Below, piece after piece: positions 1-7,613 of a stretch of 11,925 bases of DNA; position 1 is the stretch's first letter, and every line of letters begins with the position of its first letter. The stretch spans positions 1 to 11,925 of the forward strand of contig JAHFAK010000073.1 of NCBI GenBank assembly GCA_023250585.1, written 5' to 3'. The DNA comes from Deltaproteobacteria bacterium (GTDB lineage: Bacteria > Bdellovibrionota_F > JAHFAK01). The notes below the pieces were generated by a model that was not told the DNA's origin, searched no databases, and worked only from the letters and a program-made list of their open reading frames with translations. A program made the position numbers and the translations under genes.

Positions 1-68
1 TCTAAAACAGAAATTTTCGCATTTTCTTGATTATACCACTTACCATCAATATAAATCTTATATTCCAT
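1..68 (-). CDS. Class IV aminotransferase, N-terminus only (branched-chain or D-amino-acid type)
   Basis: Only the first 22 codons are in the window; the gene runs off the left edge. The start reads MEYKIYIDGKWYNQENAKIS, the usual N-terminal pattern of PLP-dependent fold-type IV aminotransferases (IlvE, D-amino-acid transaminase), where a xxYIDGxxxxxxxAxIS stretch precedes the conserved HGLLYGDG region. IlvE interconverts branched-chain amino acids and their 2-oxo acids in the cytoplasm. The ATG at 66-68 has a GGAG Shine-Dalgarno (complement of 77-80) at 8 bp, which supports the start. The gene is divergent from rsh across a 144-bp gap. A -10/-35-like pair on this strand (83-88 and 106-111) would start transcription downstream of the Shine-Dalgarno, so the true promoter is probably further upstream. 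The family call is good; which amino acid it uses cannot be judged from 22 residues. Confidence 0.7.
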   Translation of the reverse strand, partial: MEYKIYIDGKWYNQENAKISVL

Positions 69-131
69 AGGAGCTTCTCCGTATCATACATATACTTAAA
101 AGCCAATTCAAATTTACACGTTATAGAAAAG

Positions 132-160
132 TTGATAAATTTCATAATAAGATGTATTAT
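132..160 (+). promoter_or_regulatory. Probable sigma-70-type promoter of rsh
   Basis: TTGATA (132-137) and TATTAT (155-160) are separated by exactly 17 bp, and each matches the vegetative consensus at 5 of 6 positions. A second TATAAT lies at 161-166, but it has no -35 at proper spacing. The start would fall near 167, leaving a leader of about 45 nt for rsh. This is read from the sequence only. Confidence 0.55.
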
Positions 161-212
161 TATAATTAGATAGGATCAAGTAAGTTAGCGTTAAAACAGA
201 TCTTATAACACT

Positions 213-2405
213 ATGTTTCTTAAAAAAAATAACGAAATAGTAGCTGAAGAAGATTTAGAAAAAGAGCTCCAGTACTTCTCGTATAAAATTAAGGAATATT
301 TACCTCTTTCTCATTTTGCTCCTATTGAAAAGGCGCTACATTTTGCCAATGAGGCGCATAAGAGTCAGAAAAGACTGTCAGGGGAGGCTTATTTACGTCA
401 TCCAATTGAAGTAGCAAAAATTTGTACTGAATTAAAACTTGATATTGCAAGTATTTGCGCTGCACTTTTACATGATACAGTTGAAGATACTCAGACATCG
501 TTAGATGAAATTAAAGAGAAGTTTGGAGATGAAGTTGCTTCTATTGTCGATGGGCTCACCAAATTACAAAAGATTACCTTCACCAGCCGCATTGAAAGCC
601 AAGCAGAAAATTTTCGTAAAATGCTTCTCGCTATGGCAAAAGATCTTCGTGTCATTGTTATTAAACTCGCTGATCGTCTGCATAATATGAAAACCCTCGA
701 AGCCATGCCTGAAGAAAAGCGACTTCGTATTTCCCAGGAAACGCTTGATATATATGCTCCTCTTGCTCATAGATTGGGAATTAACTGGGTTAAATCAGAT
801 CTGGAAGATTTGTCGCTCAAATATCTCAAACCAGAAATCTACTTTAAATTAGCTGAAAAAATTGTAAAGTCGCAACAAGAGAGAAATAATTATATTGAAA
901 ATGTCCTAAAAATTCTCGAAGAAAATTTAAAGAAATACAACATCAAATTTCGAGTCTATGGTCGACCAAAGCATGTGTATAGTGTCTACAAAAAGATGGA
1001 ATTCCGGAATGTGGAATTTGAGCAAATCTATGACTTAATAGCCTTTCGAATCATTGTGGAGAGCATTAAAGATTGCTATGAGGTTTTGGGAATCATTCAT
1101 TCTCTGTGGAAACCAATTCCAGGAAAATTTAAAGATTATATCGCTCTGCCAAAACCAAATCTTTATCAATCATTGCATTCTATATTAATCGGCCCAAAAG
1201 GTGAACGTGTTGAAGTACAAATTCGTACCGAAGAAATGCATAAAATCGCTGAAGAAGGAGTGGCTGCGCACTGGGCATACAAAGAAAAAAAGAAAATTAA
1301 TCAACAAGAAATGGATACATTTAACTGGATCAAGCAATTACTTGAATGGAAGGATGATCTTGTTGACTCAAATGAATTTTTGCAAACAGTAAAAACAGAT
1401 CTCTTTGCTGAAGATGTCTATGTCTTTACTCCACGTGGCGATGTAAAAGAATTTCCCCGAGGAGCAACTCCTATTGATTTTGCGTATAGCGTGCATACCG
1501 ATGTTGGACACCGCTGTGTAGGAGCAAAAATAAACAACCGCATCGTTCCACTCCGATATAAGTTACAAAATGGAGATGTCGTTGAAATTATTACCAACCC
1601 AAATCATCACCCCACTAAAGATTGGCTTAAGATGGCATTTACTTCTCGAGCAAAAACTAAAATTCGTCAAGTGGTACAAATTGAAGAACGTAAAGCAAGC
1701 CACACTTTAGGCGAAGAAGTCCTTGAAAAAGAACTCAAAAAATACAATTTCTCAATTGCTCAATTAGAAAAGATTGATAAGTTAGACAATCTTGCATCTC
1801 TCACAAAACATACATCCTTCGATGATTTATTAGTAGCGCTTGGATATGGAAAAGCTGATGTTAAAAAAATAATAGAAAAAATTCTTCCTGAATCAGCTCG
1901 TGTAAAAAAAGTAGAAGATGAATCTTTTATTGAAAGTATTATTAAAAAGGTAAAACGTAAATCTTCTACCGCAATTAAAGTAAAGGGCGTTGATGATATT
2001 CTCGTGAAATTTGGAAGATGCTGTAGTCCGATTTATGGAGATCAAATTGTTGGTTATATAACAAGGGGCCGCGGAATTACTGTTCATACAATTGATTGTC
2101 CAAAAGCCTTAGACATGGACAAAGAACGAAGAGTAGATGTGGAATGGGATCGTAAAGAAAAAACTATGCGCAATGTTAGAATCCGTGTCTTTACCATTGA
2201 TATGCCAGGTATTTTAGCCCAGCTGACAAAAGAAATTACCAATATTGGAAGCAATATCATTCAAGCAAGCATCAGAACAACCAACGATAAAAAAGCTATA
2301 AATTCATTTGAAATTACTATCGAAGATTCAACAAAACTTTATTATCTATTAAAAAATATCGAAAAAATTAAAGGCGTAATTGCAGCTGAGAGATATAGTG
2401 GATAA
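213..2405 (+). CDS. Bifunctional (p)ppGpp synthetase/hydrolase, long RSH (Rel/SpoT) family
   Basis: This enzyme makes (p)ppGpp from ATP and GTP/GDP and hydrolyses it, setting the stringent response in the cytoplasm. At 730 residues it has the full long-RSH plan. The HD hydrolase domain has RHP at 62-64, HDTVEDT at 87-93 and LADRLHN at 152-158, all intact. The synthetase domain has RPKHVYSVYKKM from 251, the YDLIAFR region at 273-279, KDYIALPKPNLYQSLHS and EVQIRT from 334. A TGS domain follows at about 404-463 (VFTPRGDVKEFPRGATPIDFA), then a Cys-containing RIS/zinc-finger-like region (FGRCCSPIYGD) and a C-terminal ACT domain (MPGILAQLTKEI). Both catalytic halves look active, so it is a Rel/SpoT-type bifunctional enzyme. 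The ATG is fixed by an in-frame TAA at 192-194 with no start between, although no good Shine-Dalgarno is visible. It converges on rplC. Confidence 0.96.
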   Translation: MFLKKNNEIVAEEDLEKELQYFSYKIKEYLPLSHFAPIEKALHFANEAHKSQKRLSGEAYLRHPIEVAKICTELKLDIASICAALLHDTVEDTQTSLDEIKEKFGDEVASIVDGLTKLQKITFTSRIESQAENFRKMLLAMAKDLRVIVIKLADRLHNMKTLEAMPEEKRLRISQETLDIYAPLAHRLGINWVKSDLEDLSLKYLKPEIYFKLAEKIVKSQQERNNYIENVLKILEENLKKYNIKFRVYGRPKHVYSVYKKMEFRNVEFEQIYDLIAFRIIVESIKDCYEVLGIIHSLWKPIPGKFKDYIALPKPNLYQSLHSILIGPKGERVEVQIRTEEMHKIAEEGVAAHWAYKEKKKINQQEMDTFNWIKQLLEWKDDLVDSNEFLQTVKTDLFAEDVYVFTPRGDVKEFPRGATPIDFAYSVHTDVGHRCVGAKINNRIVPLRYKLQNGDVVEIITNPNHHPTKDWLKMAFTSRAKTKIRQVVQIEERKASHTLGEEVLEKELKKYNFSIAQLEKIDKLDNLASLTKHTSFDDLLVALGYGKADVKKIIEKILPESARVKKVEDESFIESIIKKVKRKSSTAIKVKGVDDILVKFGRCCSPIYGDQIVGYITRGRGITVHTIDCPKALDMDKERRVDVEWDRKEKTMRNVRIRVFTIDMPGILAQLTKEITNIGSNIIQASIRTTNDKKAINSFEITIEDSTKLYYLLKNIEKIKGVIAAERYSG

Positions 2406-2529
2406 ATACTCAACACAATAACTTCGTATACCTTCATTGCTCCTTGTCTCGTCGTTGCGGCGTAACTAAGAGTACGCCTCACTTCTCGACTTTGTCGCGC
2501 CTCGGTCTACTCGTTCTTGCGTTGAGTAT
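2406..2529. repeat. Imperfect palindromic intergenic element with 9-bp terminal inverted repeats
   Basis: The ends are perfect 9-bp inverted repeats, ATACTCAAC (2406-2414) and GTTGAGTAT (2521-2529). At the centre GGCGTA (2459-2464) pairs with TACGCC (2473-2478) around an 8-nt loop. The two centres of symmetry differ by only 1 bp, so the whole 124 bp is a decayed palindrome, with patchy complementarity between. It begins directly after the rsh stop codon and covers the last six codons and stop of rplC. No abutting target duplication was found (an AGATATA lies near each side but does not touch the ends). It is most likely a dispersed, possibly non-autonomous, palindromic repeat. Between convergent genes it could act as a bidirectional terminator, but it lacks a T-run. 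Confidence 0.6.
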
Positions 2530-3190
2530 CTTTAGATATATTTTTATTTCTCTTCTTAATCGCCTGTCTTACAATGACATATCCAGAAATCGGGCCAGGA
2601 ATAGCTCCTTGAATATATATGCAATGATCTTCAGGCGTAACTTTAATAACTTTTAAATTTTGTATGGTGACTTGAGAATTACCATACTGACCAGCCATAC
2701 CAACGTTTTTATAAACACGAGAAGGATCAGAATGCTGACCAAGTGATCCACCATGGCGGAAGTACTCATGCGTTCCATGAGAACCAGGAGAACCCGTAAA
2801 ACCATGGCGTTTCATAACTCCCGTAAATCCTCTTCCTTTTGTTATACCAATAACATCAACAAAAGTTTCAGGTTTAATAACCTCTTCTACCATGACTTCT
2901 TTTCCGGGAGTGAACGTTGCCATATCTTCGCCGCTCACTTCTACTTCACGAACAAAACGTCGAGGTACTGAGTTAATCTTTTTAAACTTACTCAAAATTG
3001 GTTTTACGGTATTTTTTTCTTTTTTTGTATCAAAGCCGAGTTGAATCGCATCATATCCATCATTTTCTTTCGTCTTTTGTTGAATAACTACACAAGGACC
3101 TGCTTCAATAACGGTTACGGGAATAACCTGACCTTTAGCATCGAAAACTTCGGTCATACCTACTTTTTTACCAAGAATTGCTTGTATCAT
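2507..3190 (-). CDS. rplC: 50S ribosomal protein L3
   Basis: L3 binds 23S rRNA early in assembly of the large subunit and reaches into the peptidyl-transferase centre. The 227-residue product has the family signatures: MIQAILGKKVGMTEVF at the start, the ITKGRGFTGVMKRHGF region at 116-131, and the GSLGQHSDPSRVYKNVGMAGQ loop near the catalytic centre, including the Gln (152) equivalent to the one methylated by PrmB in E. coli. The protein is slightly longer than usual because of a basic tail. Residues 222-227 (TQRKNE) and the TAG stop are encoded inside the palindrome at 2406-2529. An AAAGGG Shine-Dalgarno precedes the ATG. L3 normally sits in the S10 cluster between rpsJ and rplD; here neither neighbour is ribosomal. 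No strong promoter is evident upstream, consistent with former co-transcription with the pseudouridine synthase. Whether another rplC exists cannot be told here. Confidence 0.96.
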   Translation of the reverse strand: MIQAILGKKVGMTEVFDAKGQVIPVTVIEAGPCVVIQQKTKENDGYDAIQLGFDTKKEKNTVKPILSKFKKINSVPRRFVREVEVSGEDMATFTPGKEVMVEEVIKPETFVDVIGITKGRGFTGVMKRHGFTGSPGSHGTHEYFRHGGSLGQHSDPSRVYKNVGMAGQYGNSQVTIQNLKVIKVTPEDHCIYIQGAIPGPISGYVIVRQAIKKRNKNISKDTQRKNE

Positions 3191-3229
3191 AACAAAACCC
3201 TTTCATGCTTACGTGAAACACGTTTTGTT
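3191..3229 (-). promoter_or_regulatory. Structured rplC leader
   Basis: On the transcript strand, AACAAAA at the 5' end of this stretch is complementary to TTTTGTT directly before the ATG. Enclosed at the 5' side is a perfect hairpin, ACGTG-TTT-CACGT (3211-3223). The AAAGGG Shine-Dalgarno falls in the unpaired part. This could be a simple translational control structure, but AU-rich pairings this short can occur by chance. No known L3 autoregulatory motif was recognised. Confidence 0.3.
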
Positions 3230-3252
3230 AATCGATTTCCATATGAATTGCA

Positions 3253-3260
3253 AGTAAAAA
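3253..3260. repeat. Target-site duplication, left copy
   Basis: AGTAAAAA directly abuts the left end (GTAATG...) of the inverted-repeat element. The same 8 bases abut its right end at 3418-3425. Confidence 0.7.
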
Positions 3261-3417
3261 GTAATGCCTCAGTTATTAGGGAGTAGGCATGTTGCAAAAA
3301 AATATTCCTATCGAGCGCGCTTTCCTGTTCTTAATAATATTATGGAAGCGACGTCGATAGGAATATTTTTTTGCAACATGCCTACTCCCTAACTCACCCC
3401 ATTAACTGAGCCATTAC
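3261..3417. mobile_element. 157-bp MITE-like element with GTAA ends and 8-bp target duplication
   Basis: The outer ends are inverted repeats, GTAATGCCTCAGTTATT (3261-3277) and the complement of 3401-3417, agreeing at 15 of 17 positions. Inside lies a perfect 39-bp inverted repeat (3276-3314 with 3354-3392) around a 39-nt centre that pairs weakly with itself. The right arm has about 10 nt (3393-3400 region) that the left arm lacks, apparently lost between two AGTTA copies. An exact 8-bp direct repeat flanks the element. There is no room for a transposase, so it would move in trans. Ends beginning 5'-GTAA and 8-bp duplications are the hallmarks of IS66-family elements, so an IS66-type enzyme is the best guess. 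The right terminus supplies the TAA stop of the pseudouridine synthase gene. Confidence 0.75.
3296..3372. terminator. Bidirectional intrinsic-terminator-like hairpin inside the MITE
   Basis: A 7-nt A-tract (3296-3302), a perfect 12-bp stem (3303-3314 with 3354-3365) and a 7-nt T-tract (3366-3372) form the classical two-way terminator layout. The loop is long (39 nt) but can fold further (CGCTTTCC with GGAAGCG). On the minus strand it lies between the pseudouridine synthase gene and rplC and could end or attenuate transcription there. The stem continues beyond the A/T tracts, which may reduce efficiency. Confidence 0.5.
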
Positions 3418-4076
3418 AGTAAAAAAGACTTCCACGACGGAGGGTAATCAGCAGTAATTTTTAATGTTTCTTCTCTAATGGGATGAGAAAATTCAACATA
3501 TCGGGAATGTAACGCTACTGAATTATGAACAAATTTTTTTTTTGCTCCATATTTTTTATCTCCCAAAATCGGAGAACCAATATAAGCAAGCTGAGCTCGA
3601 ATCTGATGATATCTTCCGGTTTCAAGGATTATTTCAATGAGTGACGTATCATAAGAAGTTCTGAGAATTGTATATGACAAAGACGCTTCTTTGAGATTTT
3701 TCCTTGGTTTTTTCTCCACTTTTGCCTTCATGCTTCCATGAGCGATATAGTGTTCTAAATTTACTTTTTTACCAACTTTACCCATACCGCCTTCTACCAG
3801 CGCATGATAAATTTTGATAATTTTTTGTTCACGCATAGAATAATTAAGGCGCGACAGAGCCTTACTTGTTTTTGCAAAAATTACGGCACCACTTACCTGA
3901 CGATCAATACGATGAACTGCATGAAGAAAAACATTGCCGGGTTTTTTATATTTTTTTTTCAGGTACTCTTTAAGATTACCTTCCAAACTGTCAGATGTAT
4001 CGTGCGGCGTTGGCTGCGTAAGCATTCCAGCTGCTTTATTCGCAACCAGAATATGATTATCTTCATATAAAATCAT
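3414..4076 (-). CDS. RluA-family RNA pseudouridine synthase
   Basis: This enzyme isomerises specific uridines in rRNA or tRNA to pseudouridine. The catalytic motif HRIDRQVSG at 55-63 carries the nucleophile Asp58. The N-terminal ILYEDNHILVANKAAG and C-terminal GRYHQIRAQLAYIGSPILGDKKYG blocks are typical of the RluA/RluC/RluD/TruC family. At 220 residues it has the catalytic domain only, with no N-terminal S4 domain, so its RNA target is not predictable. The ATG at 4074-4076 overlaps the end of the methyltransferase gene by 14 bp and has a GGA at suitable distance, implying coupled translation. The final Leu codon takes its last base, and the TAA all its bases, from the right end of the inserted MITE. 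Without the element the frame would run seven residues further (AIHMEID). Confidence 0.92.
   Translation of the reverse strand: MILYEDNHILVANKAAGMLTQPTPHDTSDSLEGNLKEYLKKKYKKPGNVFLHAVHRIDRQVSGAVIFAKTSKALSRLNYSMREQKIIKIYHALVEGGMGKVGKKVNLEHYIAHGSMKAKVEKKPRKNLKEASLSYTILRTSYDTSLIEIILETGRYHQIRAQLAYIGSPILGDKKYGAKKKFVHNSVALHSRYVEFSHPIREETLKITADYPPSWKSFLL
3418..3425. repeat. Target-site duplication, right copy
   Basis: AGTAAAAA matches the copy at 3253-3260 exactly and abuts the right end of the element. It lies within the last codons of the pseudouridine synthase gene. Confidence 0.7.
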
Positions 4077-4950
4077 GCGCTATCCAACGTGCCCACGTTC
4101 CATTTGGAAGAGAATATACATTTTTATTTCCTCGAAGAAACATTTCGCCTTTTTCTATTTTTCCCTGAGCCTTGCTCTCTAATTGCTGCAAAAGATTCTC
4201 CATTACTTGGGGGCTAAAACCAGGGGTATGACATGAAAAAAGGATAAAGAGCGGCTTTTCGCTCAGCAAACTCTGTACAAGTTCGAGTGTGGGAATAATA
4301 TCATTTTCTATTTTATATACTTCTCCTTGAGCTCCCCGTCCAAAGGTTGGTGGATCAAGTATGATAGCATCATAAGCATTCCCACGTTTTTTTTCACGTT
4401 TCATAAACTTTATAACATCATCAACAATAAAACGCACAGAAGCGTCTGCCAAATTATTGAGTGCAATATTTTCTTTTGCCCATGAAATCATACCACGTGA
4501 AGCATCGACATGGCAAACTTTTGCGCCTGCAAGTAATGCTGCCAATGTAGACCCTCCAGAATATGCGAAGAGATTTAAAACTGAAATTTCTTTTTGTCTT
4601 CTTTTTATTTGAGCCTTTTGAAGCACATCTCGTATCCAAGTCCACATTTCTCTTTGCTCAGGAAAAATACCAAGATGCCCAAAATCTGTGCCGGAGAGCT
4701 TAAAACGCATTCCATCTATTTCAATAGTAAAGCTTTCAGGAAGTATATTTCGTCCATGCCAACGTTTCCCTGATTTTCGATCAAAGGAAGCATAACAATT
4801 CGCCCAAAGATGCTCATCCAAAGTTTTTTTCCAAACAGCCTGAGCAGCAGGTCGACGGAGAATATACTTTCCAAAGCGCTCAAGCTTTTCTCCATCACCA
4901 CTATCGAGGAGAGTATAAGAATTTTGATTATTACTGAAAGCTATGGACAT
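4063..4950 (-). CDS. Class I SAM-dependent methyltransferase, RlmI/RlmK-like (probable rRNA)
   Basis: A Rossmann-fold methyltransferase of the group related to RlmI and RlmKL. Numbering is from the ATG at 4948-4950; subtract 7 from counts made from the upstream GTG. Motif I is LFAYSGGST (about 127-135), followed by an acidic VDAS that should bind the SAM ribose. The motif IV DPPTFGRG (about 199-206) is the form seen in the rRNA C5-methylcytosine or N2-guanine enzymes and relatives. The N-terminal part (YTLLDSGDGEKLERFG, FDRKSGKRWHGRN) is typical of this family. Two starts are possible: GTG at 4969-4971, overlapping secA by 16 bp, or the chosen ATG, 5 bp after the secA stop. The ATG has a GGA about 11 bp upstream, whereas the GTG has no visible ribosome site. 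Its RNA target is unknown. Confidence 0.87.
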   Translation of the reverse strand: MSIAFSNNQNSYTLLDSGDGEKLERFGKYILRRPAAQAVWKKTLDEHLWANCYASFDRKSGKRWHGRNILPESFTIEIDGMRFKLSGTDFGHLGIFPEQREMWTWIRDVLQKAQIKRRQKEISVLNLFAYSGGSTLAALLAGAKVCHVDASRGMISWAKENIALNNLADASVRFIVDDVIKFMKREKKRGNAYDAIILDPPTFGRGAQGEVYKIENDIIPTLELVQSLLSEKPLFILFSCHTPGFSPQVMENLLQQLESKAQGKIEKGEMFLRGNKNVYSLPNGTWARWIAHDFI

Positions 4951-4955
4951 GGGCT

Positions 4956-7514
4956 TTATTTTCCATGACACTTCTTATATTTTTTACCACTACCGCAATG
5001 GCATGGATCATTGCGCCCGACTTTTTCACCTTCACGTTTTATGGTTTCAGCTTTCTTTTCTACAGCTCGGCCCAATTGAAGCATTTTTTGTCGGCGCGCG
5101 TATTCTTTCTTTACTTCCTCTTCTCGATCTTCAGCTACTTGTGACATGGAAGCTTCTTCTTGTTTTACAATCTGAATCTTAAACAGTTGTTCTACGGTAT
5201 TCTCTTTAATGCGATAAAACATATCGCTAAACATATCAAAACCTTCTTTTTGATAAATAAGAAGCGGATCTTTTTGCGCATAACCATACAATCCAACCGC
5301 ATCTTTTAAATGATCCATTGAGAGGAGATGATCTTTCCATAGATTATCCATAGTTTGAAGCGTTATAATACGCTCCATTCTTCGCAGCTGCATTTCTCCG
5401 ATCAACTTTTCTTTTTCTTCATATGCTTTGAGAATTGTGTCTTTAATCAGCGTAACACTATGAGCAGTATCATTTTTTTCTAAAACTTCTTCCGAAAGAT
5501 TAAAGTGAATATTAAATGCCCCAAAGAGTGCTTCATTGAGATTTTTTAAATCAATTCTTCCCTCATCATTTAGATTGCTCATGTGAAATGAAATGAGATC
5601 TTCTATGAGTTCTTCAATCCACGTTCGTGTATTTTCTTTTATTATTTTTCCTTCTAATACTTCTCGACGTCTATTATAAATAATCTGACGTTGCTTATTC
5701 ATAACATCATCATATTTTAAAAGGTGTTTTCGAATATCAAAATTATGCCCTTCCACTTTTCTCTGCGCATTCTCTATTGCTTTTGAAATAAACGTATGCT
5801 CAATCGGCGTATCTTCATCCATACCTAATCTATCCATGAAATTTGCAATACGCTCTGATCCAAAAATACGTAAAAGATCATCTTCCAAAGAAAGATAGAA
5901 ACGACTGGATCCCGCATCTCCTTGTCTTCCAGCACGGCCTCGTAGCTGATTATCAATACGTCTACTTTCATGCCGTTCTGTTCCCAAAATATGAAGGCCT
6001 CCTTTAGCTGCAATCCCTTCACCTAAAACAATATCAGTCCCACGACCAGCCATGTTAGTTGAGATAGTTACCGTATATGGTTGCCCAGCCTGCGCAACAA
6101 TTTCAGCTTCTTTCTCATGCTGTTTTGCATTTAAGACATGGTGTTTAATACCTTCACGTGTAAGCAATTTACTTAAGAGTTCCGATTTCTCAATTGATAT
6201 AGTTCCCACAAGAACCGGACGGCCAGTACCATTGAGTTCTTTAATTTCTTGAACAACTGCTTTAAATTTCTCGCGAGCTGTTTTGTAAATTAAATCAGCA
6301 TGGTCTTTACGAATCATCGGCTTATTGGGTGGAATTACTATAACTTCAAGATTATAAATTTTTTGAAATTCCTCTGCTTCAGTATCAGCAGTACCGGTCA
6401 TCCCCGCAAGCTTTTCATACATACGAAAGAAATTTTGGAAAGTAATCGTTGCGAGTGTTTGATTTTCTTTTTCAATGGTAACGTTTTCTTTTGCCTCAAG
6501 AGCTTGATGAAGTCCATCAGAATAACGTCGTCCCGGCATAAGTCGGCCAGTAAATTCATCAACAATCACGACTTCATTCTCTTGCACGACATAATCCACA
6601 TCTTTTTTAAAACACATATGCGCTTTGAGAGCTTGACTGACATGATGGAGAAGCTCCATATTTTCTGGAGCGTAGAGATTATCAATTCCTAAACGTTTCT
6701 CTACTTTACTCATTCCCTCATCTGAAAGATTTGCGGTTTTAGTTTTTTCATCAAGTGTATAATCAATATCTTTTTTGAGGCCAAAAATTGCAGAATTTAC
6801 TTTGTAGTATTTATCGGTAGTTTCATCGGTAGGACCTGAAATGATCAATGGCGTTCGTGCTTCATCGATTAAAATACTATCCACTTCGTCTACAATAGCA
6901 AAATGAAAATCCCGTTGAGTATAATTCTCCAAACTGAACTTCATATTATCGCGTAAATAATCAAAACCAAATTCATTATTCGTTCCATACGTAACATCAC
7001 ACGCGTATGCAGCTTTTCTTTCAGTATCATTTAATCCATGAACAATAACTCCCACAGATAATCCGAGGAATTTATAAATCTCGCCCATCCATGTTGCATC
7101 TCGTTTTGCGAGATAATCATTGACTGTTACGACGTGAGCCCCTCTTCCGGTTAAAGCATTTAAATAAATGGGCAACGTTGCTACGAGTGTTTTTCCTTCA
7201 CCCGTTTTCATTTCAGCAATTTTGCCTTCGTGAAGTATAATGCCTCCTAAAAGTTGTGCATCAAAATGTCGCATACGTAATGTTCGTAAGGATGCCTCAC
7301 GAACAACAGCAAAGGCTTCAGGTAAAATGTCATTTAATGTAGATCCTCGTGAAAGTAACTCTTTAAAATAAGAAGTTTTTTCTTGTAACTGATTATCGGA
7401 GAGCGCATGAATGCCTGATTCTAATGCATTAATCTTATCGACAAGAGGCTGAATACGTTTGAGCTCTCGAGCGTTTCGCGTACCAAAAATTCTTTTTGCA
7501 ATAAAGTTAATCAT
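4956..7514 (-). CDS. secA: Preprotein translocase ATPase SecA
   Basis: SecA is the motor that pushes unfolded precursors through SecYEG at the inner membrane. The 852-residue product has the full architecture. NBD1 has Walker A MKTGEGKT at 102-109, VNDYLAKRD at 131-139, and the Walker B and following segment [20 protein letters not shown] from about 208. A preprotein cross-linking domain follows, then NBD2 with [12 protein letters not shown] and [11 protein letters not shown], and helical scaffold and wing domains including [15 protein letters not shown]. The C-terminus carries the SEC-C zinc site (Cys838, Cys840, Cys849, His850), which binds zinc and usually SecB or the ribosome. The start [11 protein letters not shown] is preceded by AGGAG. 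It heads a tight minus-strand cluster with the methyltransferase and pseudouridine synthase genes and probably once with rplC. Confidence 0.98.
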   Translation of the reverse strand: MINFIAKRIFGTRNARELKRIQPLVDKINALESGIHALSDNQLQEKTSYFKELLSRGSTLNDILPEAFAVVREASLRTLRMRHFDAQLLGGIILHEGKIAEMKTGEGKTLVATLPIYLNALTGRGAHVVTVNDYLAKRDATWMGEIYKFLGLSVGVIVHGLNDTERKAAYACDVTYGTNNEFGFDYLRDNMKFSLENYTQRDFHFAIVDEVDSILIDEARTPLIISGPTDETTDKYYKVNSAIFGLKKDIDYTLDEKTKTANLSDEGMSKVEKRLGIDNLYAPENMELLHHVSQALKAHMCFKKDVDYVVQENEVVIVDEFTGRLMPGRRYSDGLHQALEAKENVTIEKENQTLATITFQNFFRMYEKLAGMTGTADTEAEEFQKIYNLEVIVIPPNKPMIRKDHADLIYKTAREKFKAVVQEIKELNGTGRPVLVGTISIEKSELLSKLLTREGIKHHVLNAKQHEKEAEIVAQAGQPYTVTISTNMAGRGTDIVLGEGIAAKGGLHILGTERHESRRIDNQLRGRAGRQGDAGSSRFYLSLEDDLLRIFGSERIANFMDRLGMDEDTPIEHTFISKAIENAQRKVEGHNFDIRKHLLKYDDVMNKQRQIIYNRRREVLEGKIIKENTRTWIEELIEDLISFHMSNLNDEGRIDLKNLNEALFGAFNIHFNLSEEVLEKNDTAHSVTLIKDTILKAYEEKEKLIGEMQLRRMERIITLQTMDNLWKDHLLSMDHLKDAVGLYGYAQKDPLLIYQKEGFDMFSDMFYRIKENTVEQLFKIQIVKQEEASMSQVAEDREEEVKKEYARRQKMLQLGRAVEKKAETIKREGEKVGRNDPCHCGSGKKYKKCHGK

Positions 7515-7540
7515 GAAGCTCCTAATAAATAAAAGAAGTT

Positions 7541-7568
7541 ATTATACTTAAGGTACGAGAAAAGACAA
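7541..7568 (-). promoter_or_regulatory. Sigma-70-type promoter of secA
   Basis: On the minus strand, a perfect TATAAT (complement of 7541-7546) follows TTGTCT (complement of 7563-7568, 4 of 6 matches) after 16 bp. Transcription would start near 7534, giving a short leader that contains the AGGAG site. No ribosomal or SecM-type regulatory leader is visible. Confidence 0.6.
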
Positions 7569-7592
7569 TTTTTTTCGGCGAGTCATTGTATG

Positions 7593-7613
7593 CACTTTTT
7601 ATCCTATAAAGTG
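7593..7613. promoter_or_regulatory. Inverted repeat, possible activator site between secA and the small gene
   Basis: CACTTT (7593-7598) and AAAGTG (7608-7613) form an inverted repeat with a 9-bp spacer. It lies about 85-105 bp upstream of the sigma-54 -24 element, the usual distance for a bacterial enhancer-binding protein, and about 25 bp upstream of the secA -35. Such short symmetric sites can arise by chance, so the assignment is tentative. Confidence 0.25.

Noticed and set aside
83-111. -10/-35-like pair for the aminotransferase gene on the minus strand
   Set aside because: Spacing is good, but the start would fall downstream of the Shine-Dalgarno, leaving it untranscribed.
2391-2540. 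AGATATA on both sides of the 2406-2529 palindrome as a target duplication
   Set aside because: The copies do not abut the element ends (8 bp and 4 bp away) and the sequence is too AT-rich to be significant.
2444-2656. 70-codon plus-strand ORF over the palindrome and the rplC 3' end
   Set aside because: It starts in the repeat and continues antisense to rplC; no independent support.
6300-6692. 130-codon plus-strand ORF inside secA
   Set aside because: It is antisense to a well-conserved part of secA and shows no protein family features.
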